64,000 bases of DNA from JAFEBO01 sp044221315 (lineage in GTDB: Bacteria > Planctomycetota > Phycisphaerae > Phycisphaerales > UBA1924): NCBI GenBank assembly GCA_044221315.1, contig JBGAPK010000004.1, forward strand, positions 1-64,000, read 5' to 3'. Position 1 is the first letter of the stretch, and every line of letters begins with the position of its first letter. The notes beneath the pieces are model-generated. The model ran no database searches, was not told the origin of the DNA, and saw nothing but the letters and a program-made list of their open reading frames with translations. Made by a program: the position numbers and the translations under genes. Below, piece after piece: positions 1 through 8,425 of this stretch.

Positions 1-87
1 CTCGACGTGGCCGGAGCGGTGGCGAGCCTGCCGGACCTGCCGCTGGGCGGGGTTGGCGAGCGAACGGCAGCGGTGGCCGCTCGCTGA
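1..87 (+). CDS. C-terminal end of an unidentified protein (5' truncated by window edge)
   Basis: Frame +1 is open from the first base to a TGA at 85-87 and gives 28 residues, beginning LDVAGAVASLPDLPLGG. The composition (Ala, Leu, Val, Pro, Asp) looks like a real protein tail. No domain is recognisable in so short a piece. It runs convergently toward the GIY-YIG gene, 19 bases away. A site-specific recombinase would fit the nuclease and tRNA next to it, but nothing in these residues shows that. Confidence 0.35.
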   Translation, partial: LDVAGAVASLPDLPLGGVGERTAAVAAR

Positions 88-106
88 TGAGCCCACACGG
101 GATGCC

Positions 107-856
107 CTACTTGGTCACGCTGGCGTACTTGATCGGGTTCGCCGCGCCCCGCTTCCGAAACTCGTCCGGCACGCGCTTGCCCACGTACATCTTCTGGATC
201 TGCTCAGGTGCCTCGCGGCCGACGAACCCGTAGCGGCCAGGTACATCCTGTCGTCCAGGAAAGTTGGCCGCAGTCGCTTCCAACCAATCGTCGGCGATGA
301 ACGCCCCCTTGATCACGCCCTGCACCGTGGCGAGGATCACCTCCGCCTTCTTCGCCTTCGACGGGCTGATCTTCCACGCGTAGCGCGTCGCCTCGTACAG
401 GGACGATTCCGCGAGGGCGCTGCGGTTGACGCTGATGAGCACCGCGCTGTGCCGGAACTTCGCGGGCTCGGCGGCGTATTCGCGGATGATCTCCATCGCG
501 TGCATCGCACCGAACTCGTTGCCACCCACACCGCCAGCCTCGTTGGTCAGGCCGGGATATGCGTCCATCAGTGCGGACTCGACCTCGAAGGCCGTCGCGT
601 CGTCCATCCCGTGCCGATGAATCACGTGGGCCACCTCGAACCCCGCCAACCGGATCTGGCGGATGCGCTTCATCTTGTTGTCGAGCTCGTCCCCCTCGAT
701 GCCCTGCTCGCCACGGATGTGGGCGAAGACCCGGTTGCCCTTGCCCTTCCCGATGTAAAACGTCTCGCCGTTGCGCGGGTCGATCAGGCGGTAGACGTAG
801 GTCTTGAGCCGCTCGCTCACCTCGGGGGGAAACGCTTCAGCGTGCTGGTGGTCCAT
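107..856 (-). CDS. GIY-YIG nuclease domain protein (LEM-3-like)
   Basis: A 249-residue protein. Its N-terminal half carries a GIY-YIG core: the segment YVYRLIDPRNGETFYIGKG (about residues 20-38) supplies the YVY and YIG strands, followed by a basic GNRVFAHI stretch and a Glu at about residue 93 (AFEVESALM) where the family has its metal-binding glutamate. GIY-YIG domains cut DNA. This spacing resembles the LEM-3-like branch, which is common in bacterial stand-alone proteins. The C-terminal half (about residues 110-249) includes a hydrophobic strand (AEVILATVQGVIKGAF) and matches no domain I know. The ATG at 856 is the only plausible start. It lies between an unknown gene end and tRNA-Gly, with no operon partner. 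A role in defence, repair or a mobile element cannot be decided from sequence. Confidence 0.75.
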   Translation of the reverse strand: MDHQHAEAFPPEVSERLKTYVYRLIDPRNGETFYIGKGKGNRVFAHIRGEQGIEGDELDNKMKRIRQIRLAGFEVAHVIHRHGMDDATAFEVESALMDAYPGLTNEAGGVGGNEFGAMHAMEIIREYAAEPAKFRHSAVLISVNRSALAESSLYEATRYAWKISPSKAKKAEVILATVQGVIKGAFIADDWLEATAANFPGRQDVPGRYGFVGREAPEQIQKMYVGKRVPDEFRKRGAANPIKYASVTK

Positions 857-960
857 AGACCATGATTGTCCCAGAACCGCGCGGCGGCGTCGACGCCCGC
901 AGGCCCACCGGTCAATCCGTCGAACACCCCGCCGATCGGCAGCCTCATCCCCGCCACACC

Positions 961-991
961 TTGCACAACCACTTGCACACGCGCTTGCACA
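961..991. repeat. Three TTGCACA heptamers at exact 12-base spacing
   Basis: TTGCACA occurs at 961, 973 and 985, each start 12 bases after the last, in the 285-base gap between the GIY-YIG start and tRNA-Gly. Nothing else in this gap (857-1141) looks coding. The minus-strand open frame across it has no recognisable content. Phased heptamers of this sort can be protein-binding iterons, but the period is slightly over one helical turn and there is no replication gene beside them. Confidence 0.45.
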
Positions 992-1141
992 AGCGAGCGT
1001 CCGCCCGGGTCATTCCCTGTCATCGTCCGGCTGTTGGCCTTGATCCGGCCGCTCCCGCTCACCTCGCCAGAACTCGCGGAATCTGCGGGGTTTGTCAACG
1101 AAAAGCCGCCGGTGTCATCCTGTGACATCGGCGGCAGCCAA

Positions 1142-1213
1142 AGCGGGCGAGGAGGATCGAACTCCCGACATTCAGCTTGGGAAGCTGACGTTCTACCGCT
1201 GAACTACGCCCGC
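1142..1213 (-). tRNA. tRNA-Gly (CCC)
   Basis: Read on the minus strand, the 7-bp acceptor stem GCGGGCG (1213-1207) pairs perfectly with CGCCCGC (1149-1143). The D-arm has the usual AGTTCAGCGGTAGAAC form. The anticodon loop is TTCCCAA, giving anticodon CCC for GGG codons, and the T-loop is TTCGATC. CCA is not encoded. The discriminator base appears to be T. Confidence 0.93.
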
Positions 1214-1269
1214 GGCAGAGCCAGTATATCGGGGTCAAGCGGGGCGGGTCGGTGATGTACCATCCGGGC

Positions 1270-2163
1270 ATGATGACGTTGCGATCTGGTGGAGACCGCC
1301 TTCGGGCGGCGATGGACAAAGGGTGTGTGGCGATACCCGGGGCGTTTAACGCGCTGTGCGCGAGGGCGATCGCGAAGCACGGGTTTGAGGCCTGCTATGT
1401 CTCGGGCGCGGCGACGAGCGTGTCCGCCGGCGTGCCGGATGTGGGGATCCTGTCGCTCGAACATTTCTGGCGGCTGATCCGGGAAGTGAGCGATGCCAGC
1501 GGGCTACCGGTGCTGGCGGATGCGGATACGGGGTTTGGTGAGGGGGAGATGGTCCGGCGCACGGTGATCGATTACGCGAGAGCCGGCGCGGCGGGGCTGC
1601 ACATCGAGGATCAGGTGTTTCCGAAGCGCTGCGGACATCTCGATGGGAAAGAACTTGTGCCGCTGAACGATGCGGTCGAGAAGATCGAGTGGGGCGTTAG
1701 GGCCGCGAAAGACGTTGGCGGCGGGTTCATTGTCTGCGCGAGGACCGACGCGAAGGGCGTGGACGGCTTTGATGCGGCGGTGGACCGTGCGAAGGCGTAT
1801 GCCTCGGCCGGGGCGGACATGATCTTCCCGGAGGGGCTTACGAGCGAGCAGGAATTCGCCGACTTTGCCAGGAAATTGCGTGCGGCACACCCGAAGGTCT
1901 ACTTGCTCGCGAATATGACGGAGTTCGGAAAGACCCCGATCATCCCGCTGACCAAGTTCGGGGCGCTCGGCTACTCATGCGTCATCTTCCCGGTGAGCCT
2001 TCTGAGAGTGGCGATGGGGGCCGTGGACAGGGCGCTGGCGCAGTTGAAAAAGGACGGTTCGGTCGAGGGATTCCTCGGGCAGATGCAGACGCGGCAGGAG
2101 CTATACGGCCTGATCGGGTATACGCCGGGCGTCGCGTGGGAGTATCCGGCACGTGGCGGATGA
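1270..2163 (+). CDS. prpB: 2-methylisocitrate lyase family protein
   Basis: A 297-residue enzyme of the isocitrate lyase/PEP mutase superfamily. Visible signatures are the N-terminal LRAAMDKGCVAIPGAFNAL (about residues 10-28), ADADTGFGEG (the metal-binding D-x-D-x-G-x-G), HIEDQVFPKRCGHLDGKEL (the catalytic K-R-C-G-H loop) and ARTDAKGVDGFDAAV. The length and the KRCGH loop fit PrpB, which cleaves 2-methylisocitrate to pyruvate and succinate in the methylcitrate cycle of propionate breakdown. True isocitrate lyase is much longer. Start choice is uncertain: GTG 1252, ATG 1255, ATG 1270 and ATG 1273 are all in frame without a clear ribosome site, and I prefer 1270 by family length. The next gene starts inside its 3' end, and a citrate/methylcitrate synthase follows, which supports the propionate role. 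PrpD is not in the window. Confidence 0.85.
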   Translation: MMTLRSGGDRLRAAMDKGCVAIPGAFNALCARAIAKHGFEACYVSGAATSVSAGVPDVGILSLEHFWRLIREVSDASGLPVLADADTGFGEGEMVRRTVIDYARAGAAGLHIEDQVFPKRCGHLDGKELVPLNDAVEKIEWGVRAAKDVGGGFIVCARTDAKGVDGFDAAVDRAKAYASAGADMIFPEGLTSEQEFADFARKLRAAHPKVYLLANMTEFGKTPIIPLTKFGALGYSCVIFPVSLLRVAMGAVDRALAQLKKDGSVEGFLGQMQTRQELYGLIGYTPGVAWEYPARGG

Positions 2164-3001
2164 TGAGAAGTCCGGATCGGATGCGAGGAAACCGCAGTCG
2201 TCGGCTACGGGGCGTGGGCGACAGCTGGGGATTGTGGTGGGGCTTTCGATATTTCTCGGCTTCGTGACAAACGTGGCCGTTGCTTGGTTTCTTGGGCGAA
2301 TGCTGTGGTGGGAGACACCGCACTCGACGGTTGCGGTGCTGGACTTCGGCGCGGATCAGGTGACCATCAGCGGGATGGAGTACTTCGGAGCGACCTACCT
2401 GTGCTGGCGGGCCAGAAGTTCCGAAGACTGGTATTTCAATCCCGAGCGGCTGGATCCGCAAAGGAACGCGCGGCCCCGTCCGCGCCCTTGGCAGCTCGAC
2501 CGGCCGTGGCTCGCGACGGCTCTCCCGGATTGGGTACCCCGCTGGGCGCGGTTTGTCGAGCTGCAGAAAACGAATCGAAGGGTGGAGGAGAATTGGGCGA
2601 TCGCGCAGGGCTGGCCGATGCGAACACTCTCCTGCGAAATCGCCGACTCGACGCTCTGGGGAAAGCCCTATCGGCTGACATACAAGGCGATCGGCGGTAT
2701 CGCGCTCTCCGACATTCAGACGCGTTGGCAGGCATCGACTAGTTACCAGGCATCGGCGCTCGCCGTTCGTCCGATCTGGCTCGGAATGGTGGTCAATACA
2801 CTGTTCTACAGCGGTCTGTGGTTCGCAGTCATTGGAGTTCGCACGCTCCGGAGTTTTCTGCGGAATCGCCAGGGTTGCTGTCCCGCCTGCGGGTACAACC
2901 TGGCCGGGCAGCGGCTGCCCGGCTGCCCGGAATGCGGGTACGGACGATCGGAAACCGGAACAGGAACCCCGTCGGCGGCACCCGCGCGGGATGGGCTCTG
3001 A
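2153..3001 (+). CDS. Two-helix membrane protein with C-terminal zinc ribbon
   Basis: A 282-residue protein of unknown function. A first transmembrane helix lies at about residues 25-48 (LGIVVGLSIFLGFVTNVAVA), then an extracytoplasmic domain of roughly 155 residues rich in Trp and Arg, then a second helix at about residues 208-228. The C-terminal cytoplasmic tail is a four-cysteine ribbon, CPACGYNL then CPECGY. This layout (helix, outer domain, helix, CPxCGYNL ribbon) is one I associate with planctomycetes of the Phycisphaerae, where it has no assigned role. The start is GTG 2153, overlapping the end of the lyase gene by 11 bases, which implies translational coupling. The coupling does not prove a shared pathway. 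Confidence 0.7.
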   Translation: MADDEKSGSDARKPQSSATGRGRQLGIVVGLSIFLGFVTNVAVAWFLGRMLWWETPHSTVAVLDFGADQVTISGMEYFGATYLCWRARSSEDWYFNPERLDPQRNARPRPRPWQLDRPWLATALPDWVPRWARFVELQKTNRRVEENWAIAQGWPMRTLSCEIADSTLWGKPYRLTYKAIGGIALSDIQTRWQASTSYQASALAVRPIWLGMVVNTLFYSGLWFAVIGVRTLRSFLRNRQGCCPACGYNLAGQRLPGCPECGYGRSETGTGTPSAAPARDGL

Positions 3002-3065
3002 ACATCGCGAGACTCGCCCGGGCCTTGTCAAACACATACCCTCCCTTCCCAACCGAAAGGGTCCT

Positions 3066-4226
3066 ATGTCCACCGCTTCCGAAGCAGCTCTGGCAAAAGG
3101 TCTTGAGGGAGTCGTCGCCGGCGAGACGAGCGTCTGCTCGATCGAACAGGGTGGCCTCTACTACCGCGGGTACGAGATCCACGATCTCTCCAAGAACGCC
3201 ACGTTCGAAGAGGTCGCGTTCCTTCTTCTCGTCGGTCACAAGCCGAGCCCCGATGAGTTGAAGAAGTTCAAGGCCGAGGTGGTCGCCGAGCGGGCCCTGC
3301 CGCTGCCCGTGGTCGAGTTTCTAAAATCCGCCGGGCCTTGGCTCAAGGCCGGCACGGCCGTTCCGATGGACGTGCTCCGCACGGCGACTTCGATCCTCGG
3401 CCACCTCGACAAGGACTGCCAGGACAATTCTCCGGAAGCCAACATGCGGAAGGCCAAACGCCTTCTCGCCAAGACACCGACGATCATCGGTCACATGCAG
3501 AACGTGATCGACGGCAAGCCGATCATCGGTCAGGAGAAGGGCGGCGATCCGTCGCTGGATCACGCCGCCAACCTGCTCTACATGATGACCGGCACCAAAC
3601 CGCCGGCGGAGTACGCCCGGTGCATCGACGTTTCACTCATTCTTTACGCGGAGCACGATTTCAATGCCAGCACCTTTACTGCGCGGGTCATCGCGGGCAC
3701 TCTGAGCGACATGCACGGCGCGGTCTGCGGCGGGATCGCGGCCCTCAAGGGCCCCCTCCACGGCGGTGCCAATGAAGCCGCGATGGAGATGCTCAAGGAG
3801 ATCCGGGCGTTCATCGAATCCGGCAAGGGCTCGGTTGAAGACTTCATGAAGAAAGCCTTTGCCGAGAAGCGGAAATTGATGGGCTTTGGCCATCGCGTCT
3901 ACAAGAACGGCGACCACCGCGCTCCCATTCTGGGAAGCCTGGGTCGCGAAATTGCCCGTTCGCAGGGCCCCTCACAACTCAAGTGGTTCGAGATCGGCGA
4001 CGAGGTGCAGAAGATCATGCTCCGCGACAAGAACATCCATCCGAACGTGGATTTCCCCTGCGGCATGACGTATTTCGTGATGGGCATCCCCGTTCCGCAG
4101 TACACCCCGATCTTTGTTGCGGCCCGCGTGAGCGGGTGGTGCGCTCACATCATGGAGCAGCACGCCAACAACCGGCTGATCCGGCCGCTCAGCCAGTACA
4201 CCGGACCGGCACAGCGGAAATGGTGA
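3066..4226 (+). CDS. Citrate synthase / 2-methylcitrate synthase
   Basis: A 386-residue citrate synthase-fold enzyme that condenses acetyl-CoA (or propionyl-CoA) with oxaloacetate. The active-site signatures are present: LYAEHDFNASTFTAR (first His), GPLHGGANEAAM (second His), MGFGHRVYK, and the late Asp in NVDFPCGMTYFVMGIP. The short Gram-positive/archaeal-like length (type II-like, about 380 residues) is shared by PrpC and by many GltA proteins, so sequence alone does not separate them. The neighbouring methylisocitrate lyase favours methylcitrate synthase. A single genomic copy would favour the TCA role instead. The start is ATG 3066, preceded by GAAAGG five bases upstream. An upstream in-frame extension overlaps the previous gene and is not supported. 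Confidence 0.88.
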   Translation: MSTASEAALAKGLEGVVAGETSVCSIEQGGLYYRGYEIHDLSKNATFEEVAFLLLVGHKPSPDELKKFKAEVVAERALPLPVVEFLKSAGPWLKAGTAVPMDVLRTATSILGHLDKDCQDNSPEANMRKAKRLLAKTPTIIGHMQNVIDGKPIIGQEKGGDPSLDHAANLLYMMTGTKPPAEYARCIDVSLILYAEHDFNASTFTARVIAGTLSDMHGAVCGGIAALKGPLHGGANEAAMEMLKEIRAFIESGKGSVEDFMKKAFAEKRKLMGFGHRVYKNGDHRAPILGSLGREIARSQGPSQLKWFEIGDEVQKIMLRDKNIHPNVDFPCGMTYFVMGIPVPQYTPIFVAARVSGWCAHIMEQHANNRLIRPLSQYTGPAQRKW

Positions 4227-4266
4227 GCCGGGTGGTCGATTCGGATCGGCGTAGGATTGCCCCACG

Positions 4267-4578
4267 ATGCTGAGCAAAGGCCGCAACTGGATGGAGCAGA
4301 TTCGCCTCAAGGCGTTCGCGATCGTCGTCGCGACGATCCTTGCTGCGATCGGCGTGATCGCCTGGAGCACCCTCCCCGCTTGGCCGGTGATCGGAATCAG
4401 CGTTGCGGTCGTCGCGGTCGCCCTCAACCGGGTCGCGGTGCGTCTGAATGAGCCGGTCTGCTGGAGCTGCGGCGGCGGGATGAAGAACCAGCCCATCGGC
4501 CAGCACGGCAGCATCTGCCCGTCGTGCGGCGCGGTGAATCAGCCGCTGCTGCACTCTGACGAGACGCGCCGCGTCTAG
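4267..4578 (+). CDS. Small membrane protein with zinc ribbon
   Basis: A 103-residue protein. Two hydrophobic helices at about residues 16-33 and 40-57 are followed by a cytoplasmic four-cysteine motif, CWSCGGG and CPSCG, 18 residues apart. It follows the synthase gene by 40 bases on the same strand and may be cotranscribed. It shares the helix-plus-ribbon theme with the 2153-3001 gene but not its large outer domain. I recognise no family and no function. Confidence 0.6.
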   Translation: MLSKGRNWMEQIRLKAFAIVVATILAAIGVIAWSTLPAWPVIGISVAVVAVALNRVAVRLNEPVCWSCGGGMKNQPIGQHGSICPSCGAVNQPLLHSDETRRV

Positions 4579-4603
4579 ATAAGGTGATCCCGCAGAATCT
4601 CAG

Positions 4604-6010
4604 TCAGGCCGAGGCGTTCCCGCCCTGGGCTTCCTGAGCGATGAACTTGTTGAATTCTTCCGCGGGCATCTCCGTGATCTTCGCCTTGCGGAGAATGGCA
4701 TCCATGCACTTGTGCTCTCGGATCTGCTGGTAGATCGTGCCGAGCTGGTTGCGCTGCATGATTTCCTGGCGGAGCTTGTCGGGCCGGACTCCCCGCTCGG
4801 CGGCGAGCTGGGCGATGCGTCCGTTGATCTCGCCCTCCTCAACGGTGATGTTGAATTCGTCCGCCGCCTTGTTGAGAATGAAGAAGAGCTTGAGTTCACG
4901 AACGGCCACTTCGCTGCTGGCCGATCGCAACTCGGCGATGTGCTCCTCGATCTTCTGCGCGTCCACGCCGCGGTACATGAGCTCCATCCGCCGGCGCTCG
5001 AGGTTCCGGGCCGACTGGATCGCCGTGATCCGCTGCGGCAGGTCGACTGTGGCATTAGCGAGCAGGTGCTGGGCGACCTGCTGTCGCATCACCGATTGCT
5101 GTTGGATCACGACACGCTGCTCGAGCCGGGCCTTGATGGCCTCGCGGAGCTGAAGCTCGTCGGTCATTCCGAAGTTCTTGACGACGTTCTCGACCTTTGC
5201 CGGAATGATGCGGTCCACGCGATCGACCGAGAAGGTAATCGTCAGGTCGGCGCCGCGGACGGCCTCGACCTCGTGATTCTCGGGACCCTTGCTCCGGAGC
5301 GTCGCCGTCTCGCCCGCCTTGGGAAGGCCGAACTGCTTCGAAAAGTCTTCGACCATGACGCCGAGGATCATTCCCTTGCCGCCCTTGTCGGCGGTGGGAA
5401 TCTGCACCACGCAGCCCTTGATATTGTAAAACTCCGTGCCGTCGGCGCCCTTCATGATTCCGTGGCCCGTGAGGTAGTCGCCCGGCTCGGGCTTCTCTCG
5501 CGATTCCAGTTCGCCCTCGTTGATCAGGATCTTCTGGACCTCGTCGTTCACCATCTGCTCGGGCAGTTCCACGATCGGCTTGCGGACCGGGATGCCGTCG
5601 AGGCTGGGCAGTGCGAACTCGGGCTGGATTTCGACGTCCACATCAAACGAGAGATCCTGTCCGTCCTTGATCTCGACGGCGCCGAGCGATTCGCTGAACG
5701 GATCGCCGACGACCTTTAGATTCGCCTTCTCGATCGCCGCGGTGTACGCCGAGGCAACCAGCTGGTTCTTCGCCTCATTGCGGAGGGCCGAGCCGAAGCG
5801 CTTCTCGACGATGGCCGCCGGAACGCGCCCCTTCCGGAACCCCGGCACCTGGGCTTCGGCCGAGATCGCCTCGAGAGATTCACGCAGCTTGGCGTGCACA
5901 CGCTCCTTCGGGATGCGGATCGAGATGCGTTTGCGACACGGCCCGGCGTCGTTGATCTGGACGTCGTTCGTGCTTGTTTCTTCGGCGAGCGTCGATTGCG
6001 TCTGAGTCAT
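4604..6010 (-). CDS. tig: Trigger factor (ribosome-associated chaperone)
   Basis: A 468-residue protein. The N-terminal ribosome-docking signature GFRKGRVPAAIVEKRFG is intact at about residues 51-67, so it should bind ribosomal protein L23 and meet nascent chains. The middle section, about residues 165-255, occupies the place of the FKBP-like peptidyl-prolyl isomerase domain but is divergent. The C-terminal half is long and helical, with many Gln, Arg and Glu, as in the chaperone arms. The start is ATG 6010, which has GGAG 10 bases upstream on the minus strand. The open frame continues upstream to 6670, but that part is the antisense of the ROK gene. It is transcribed divergently from the kinase and is monocistronic. 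Confidence 0.9.
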   Translation of the reverse strand: MTQTQSTLAEETSTNDVQINDAGPCRKRISIRIPKERVHAKLRESLEAISAEAQVPGFRKGRVPAAIVEKRFGSALRNEAKNQLVASAYTAAIEKANLKVVGDPFSESLGAVEIKDGQDLSFDVDVEIQPEFALPSLDGIPVRKPIVELPEQMVNDEVQKILINEGELESREKPEPGDYLTGHGIMKGADGTEFYNIKGCVVQIPTADKGGKGMILGVMVEDFSKQFGLPKAGETATLRSKGPENHEVEAVRGADLTITFSVDRVDRIIPAKVENVVKNFGMTDELQLREAIKARLEQRVVIQQQSVMRQQVAQHLLANATVDLPQRITAIQSARNLERRRMELMYRGVDAQKIEEHIAELRSASSEVAVRELKLFFILNKAADEFNITVEEGEINGRIAQLAAERGVRPDKLRQEIMQRNQLGTIYQQIREHKCMDAILRKAKITEMPAEEFNKFIAQEAQGGNASA

Positions 6011-6214
6011 CGGATCTGCTCCGCTTCCATTCTGCTGAGGTAGCCCAACGCTCATCGCGCCGGCGGTCGGATCGTCGGTGGCCAGCCGCCACTCGGCGGC
6101 CGTCAGGGTGTCCCGGATAGGACGCCAAGTGTACGCTTCGCCCGTGCGGCTTCCACTGGCAGAAACCCGCAGATTTGGCGTTCTCAGACCGGTTCGGCCG
6201 AATCGAGAACAGTC

Positions 6215-7072
6215 ATGATGACACTCGGCATCGACATCGGGGGTACGTCGGTCAAAGCCGCCATCCTCCGCGATGGCGTCGTCGTAACCGGTCGCAGCGC
6301 GGAGTTTGCCTTTCCGTCGCTCGAAACCCTGCGCAGGGCGGTAAGGCAAGCCATCCCAGACGGGGAAAATACCTGCGACTCGGTTGGACTCTGTGTCCCC
6401 GGCCTCCTTGATGAGCGGGGCGAACGCGTGCTCTATTCCGCGAACATCCCCGCACTCCAGGGTGTTCTTCTCGCGGATCTCCTGGAAGTCGGGTGGTCCG
6501 AGAGCGAGCGCCCCAAGGTTTTCGCGGATGTTCATGCCGCGGCGTACGACTTCTGGTGGAACAACCGCGAGTCCGGGCGGTTGCTCGCCATCTCGATGGG
6601 AACCGGAGTCGGCGCCAGCGTCCTCGACAACGGCGTGCTCCTGCGATCGACCGGCGCCGGCTCGGGGCACTTTGGTCAGATCGATGTTTCATTGGACGAG
6701 CGCGCTCCGGTCGGGCCGGGGGGAGTCCGCGGCTCGCTCGAGGCCTACTGCGGCACGCCCGCCCTGAGGCGAGCGCTCGGCGACCGGTTCATCGAGCGTC
6801 TCGGCACGCTCGACCCTCGCTCCGAACAGCTCCGCGCTCTCGCACGCGCCATACGTATCGGTCACGCGATCTACCGCCCGCAGACGATCGCGCTTCTCGG
6901 GTACGTCGGAATGTCGCTCAGCGTTTGCAAGGACGCGATCATGGAACTGAGTTCGAGGGAGCTCACCCCGGTCGCGCGCCCGGATTGGCGATTGATGTTC
7001 GCATCGTCTCCGTTCCACGCCGCGATCGGCGCGGCTCGGCTGGCGCTGATCGAGCCCGACGCAGGCGTTTAG
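6215..7072 (+). CDS. ROK-family sugar kinase
   Basis: A 285-residue ROK protein. The N-terminal phosphate-binding loop is LGIDIGGTSVKAAI, the catalytic-Asp region reads FADVHAAAYDFWW in place of the usual N-D-A-N-x-A, and the adenosine motif is ISMGTGVGASVLDNGVL. The usual ROK zinc cluster (CxCGxxGCxE) is absent, though GHFGQID and LEAYCG stand at that position, so this is a divergent member. ROK kinases phosphorylate glucose, N-acetylglucosamine or related sugars. It points away from tig and ends 4 bases into the convergent PLP-enzyme gene. An amino-sugar recycling operon lies nearby, so an N-acetylglucosamine kinase is attractive but unproven. Confidence 0.72.
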   Translation: MMTLGIDIGGTSVKAAILRDGVVVTGRSAEFAFPSLETLRRAVRQAIPDGENTCDSVGLCVPGLLDERGERVLYSANIPALQGVLLADLLEVGWSESERPKVFADVHAAAYDFWWNNRESGRLLAISMGTGVGASVLDNGVLLRSTGAGSGHFGQIDVSLDERAPVGPGGVRGSLEAYCGTPALRRALGDRFIERLGTLDPRSEQLRALARAIRIGHAIYRPQTIALLGYVGMSLSVCKDAIMELSSRELTPVARPDWRLMFASSPFHAAIGAARLALIEPDAGV

Positions 7073-8313
7073 CCAGGCAGCGCCGGCGATTTCGCGGGGA
7101 GCGATATGTCCCACGGTCCCAGCAAGTCGCGACGCTGATCTGCGATCTTCAGCGGCTTTGCTTCTGACGGATCCCCAAGCCCGGCCTTGAGAGTTGGATC
7201 CGCGTCGATTGCCGCGCCGAACGCCTCGAGGAGCGCATCGATCATCTCGCCGGTGTGCACCGCGTTGACCGTCACGCGGAAGTACCGATCCGTCGGCCCG
7301 CCCGGATACGCGATCAGCGGCGCCAAAAGCCCGCGTCCGAGCAGCGCCTGGTGCACCCGCTCCATCGAAGCGGCATCGCCGAGCACAAACGTGAAGATCG
7401 GGGCCGGCGTCGGGCGGAGCGCAACTCCAAGGCCCTGCAATCCGCGCCGGAGTCGATCGGTGTTCGCACGCAGCCGTTGGATCAGTTGCGGTTCGCGTTC
7501 AACCACCCGGAGCGCCTCGCGAGCGCCCTCGATGATCGCGGGCGGCGCCGGGGTCGTGCCGCGATACACGCTGGCGACGTTCTGCGCCATCTGCACGATC
7601 GCGGAAGGCCCCGCGATCGCCCCGCCGTAGCAGCCCAGGCCCTTGGCCAGGCTCGTCGTGATCAGCGTGCGCGAGTCGAGAGGCCTGCCGGCCACGCTCA
7701 GGCCGTGATGGTCGGCCGTGCCCCGGCCGCTCCGCCCGAGCACGCAGAGGCCGTGGCAATCGTCGACAACCAGAAGCGAGCGCCCCGGAGGCAGAGCTTC
7801 ATGCAACGCACGAACCGGCGCAACCATCCCGTCCGCCGCGAAGACGCCGTCCGTGAGGATGACCACGCCCTCGCGTGTGTAGTGCGCCGCGAGCGCTCCG
7901 GCGGCACGCGCGTCAAGATGTGGATACGCGATCACGCGCATGCCGGCCGCGGCGACCGCGTGCGAGACGCTCGAATGGCATTTCTCGTCCGTGATAGCGA
8001 CCCGATAATCGCGGGCGAGCGCCTGCCCGAGGGCGAGATTCGCCGAATAGCCCTCGGGAGTGATGAGACATTGTTCGGTCTGGAAGAACCCGGCCAACTC
8101 GGCCTCGAGAGCCTCGTGGGCCATGGTGTCGCCGGTCGTCTCGCGCGAGGCTGTCGTGCTGATCCCGTAACGATCGAGCCCGGCACGCACCGCGCTGAGC
8201 ACCGCCGGATGGTGCGAAAGGCCGAGGTAATTGCACCCGCCAAAGCCGATCAGGTGGCGTCCCTCGACGACGATTTCCGTAGCGGATGCGGATTCGACTG
8301 GAATTCGGGCCAA
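7069..8313 (-). CDS. AONS-family PLP-dependent acyltransferase (BioF/KBL-like)
   Basis: A 414-residue fold-type I PLP enzyme of the alpha-oxoamine synthase family, which joins an amino acid to an acyl-CoA with loss of CO2 or CoA. Seen: GGCNYLGLS near the N-terminus, the cofactor-stacking His in KCHSS, VVDDCHGLCVLG (the Asp and His that hold PLP), and TTSLAKGLGCYGG with the Schiff-base lysine. 8-amino-7-oxononanoate synthase, 2-amino-3-ketobutyrate ligase and serine palmitoyltransferase share these motifs. No biotin gene is nearby, so I do not call it bioF. The start is TTG 8313, because TGAGGAG lies 7 bases ahead of it and the protein then begins exactly where the family does. The frame is open upstream to 8463 without such a site. 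A GGGGTG/CACCCC hairpin sits in the gap behind murQ. Confidence 0.8.
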   Translation of the reverse strand: MARIPVESASATEIVVEGRHLIGFGGCNYLGLSHHPAVLSAVRAGLDRYGISTTASRETTGDTMAHEALEAELAGFFQTEQCLITPEGYSANLALGQALARDYRVAITDEKCHSSVSHAVAAAGMRVIAYPHLDARAAGALAAHYTREGVVILTDGVFAADGMVAPVRALHEALPPGRSLLVVDDCHGLCVLGRSGRGTADHHGLSVAGRPLDSRTLITTSLAKGLGCYGGAIAGPSAIVQMAQNVASVYRGTTPAPPAIIEGAREALRVVEREPQLIQRLRANTDRLRRGLQGLGVALRPTPAPIFTFVLGDAASMERVHQALLGRGLLAPLIAYPGGPTDRYFRVTVNAVHTGEMIDALLEAFGAAIDADPTLKAGLGDPSEAKPLKIADQRRDLLGPWDISLPAKSPALPG

Positions 8314-8425
8314 CGAAAATCTCCTCAGGGTCGCGTGCCATTCTCTATCGGTCCGGCGCTGCCGGGAAGGCAAGTTGTAGGGGGGTGCCGACACCCCGCC
8401 CGCGGCGCGTTCACCGACTGCAGAT

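Noticed and set aside
817..1128. A 103-codon minus-strand frame upstream of the GIY-YIG gene
   Set aside because: It overlaps the start of the nuclease gene, has no recognisable domain and covers the TTGCACA array.
1270..2163. Isocitrate lyase of the glyoxylate shunt
   Set aside because: About 300 residues and the KRCGH context fit methylisocitrate lyase. Isocitrate lyase is more than 400 residues long.
6011..6670. An N-terminal extension of trigger factor
   Set aside because: The extra 220 codons are antisense to the ROK kinase, and the family N-terminus and a ribosome site are at ATG 6010.
7069..8313. Calling this gene bioF
   Set aside because: Motifs are shared by all alpha-oxoamine synthases, and no other biotin gene is in the window.
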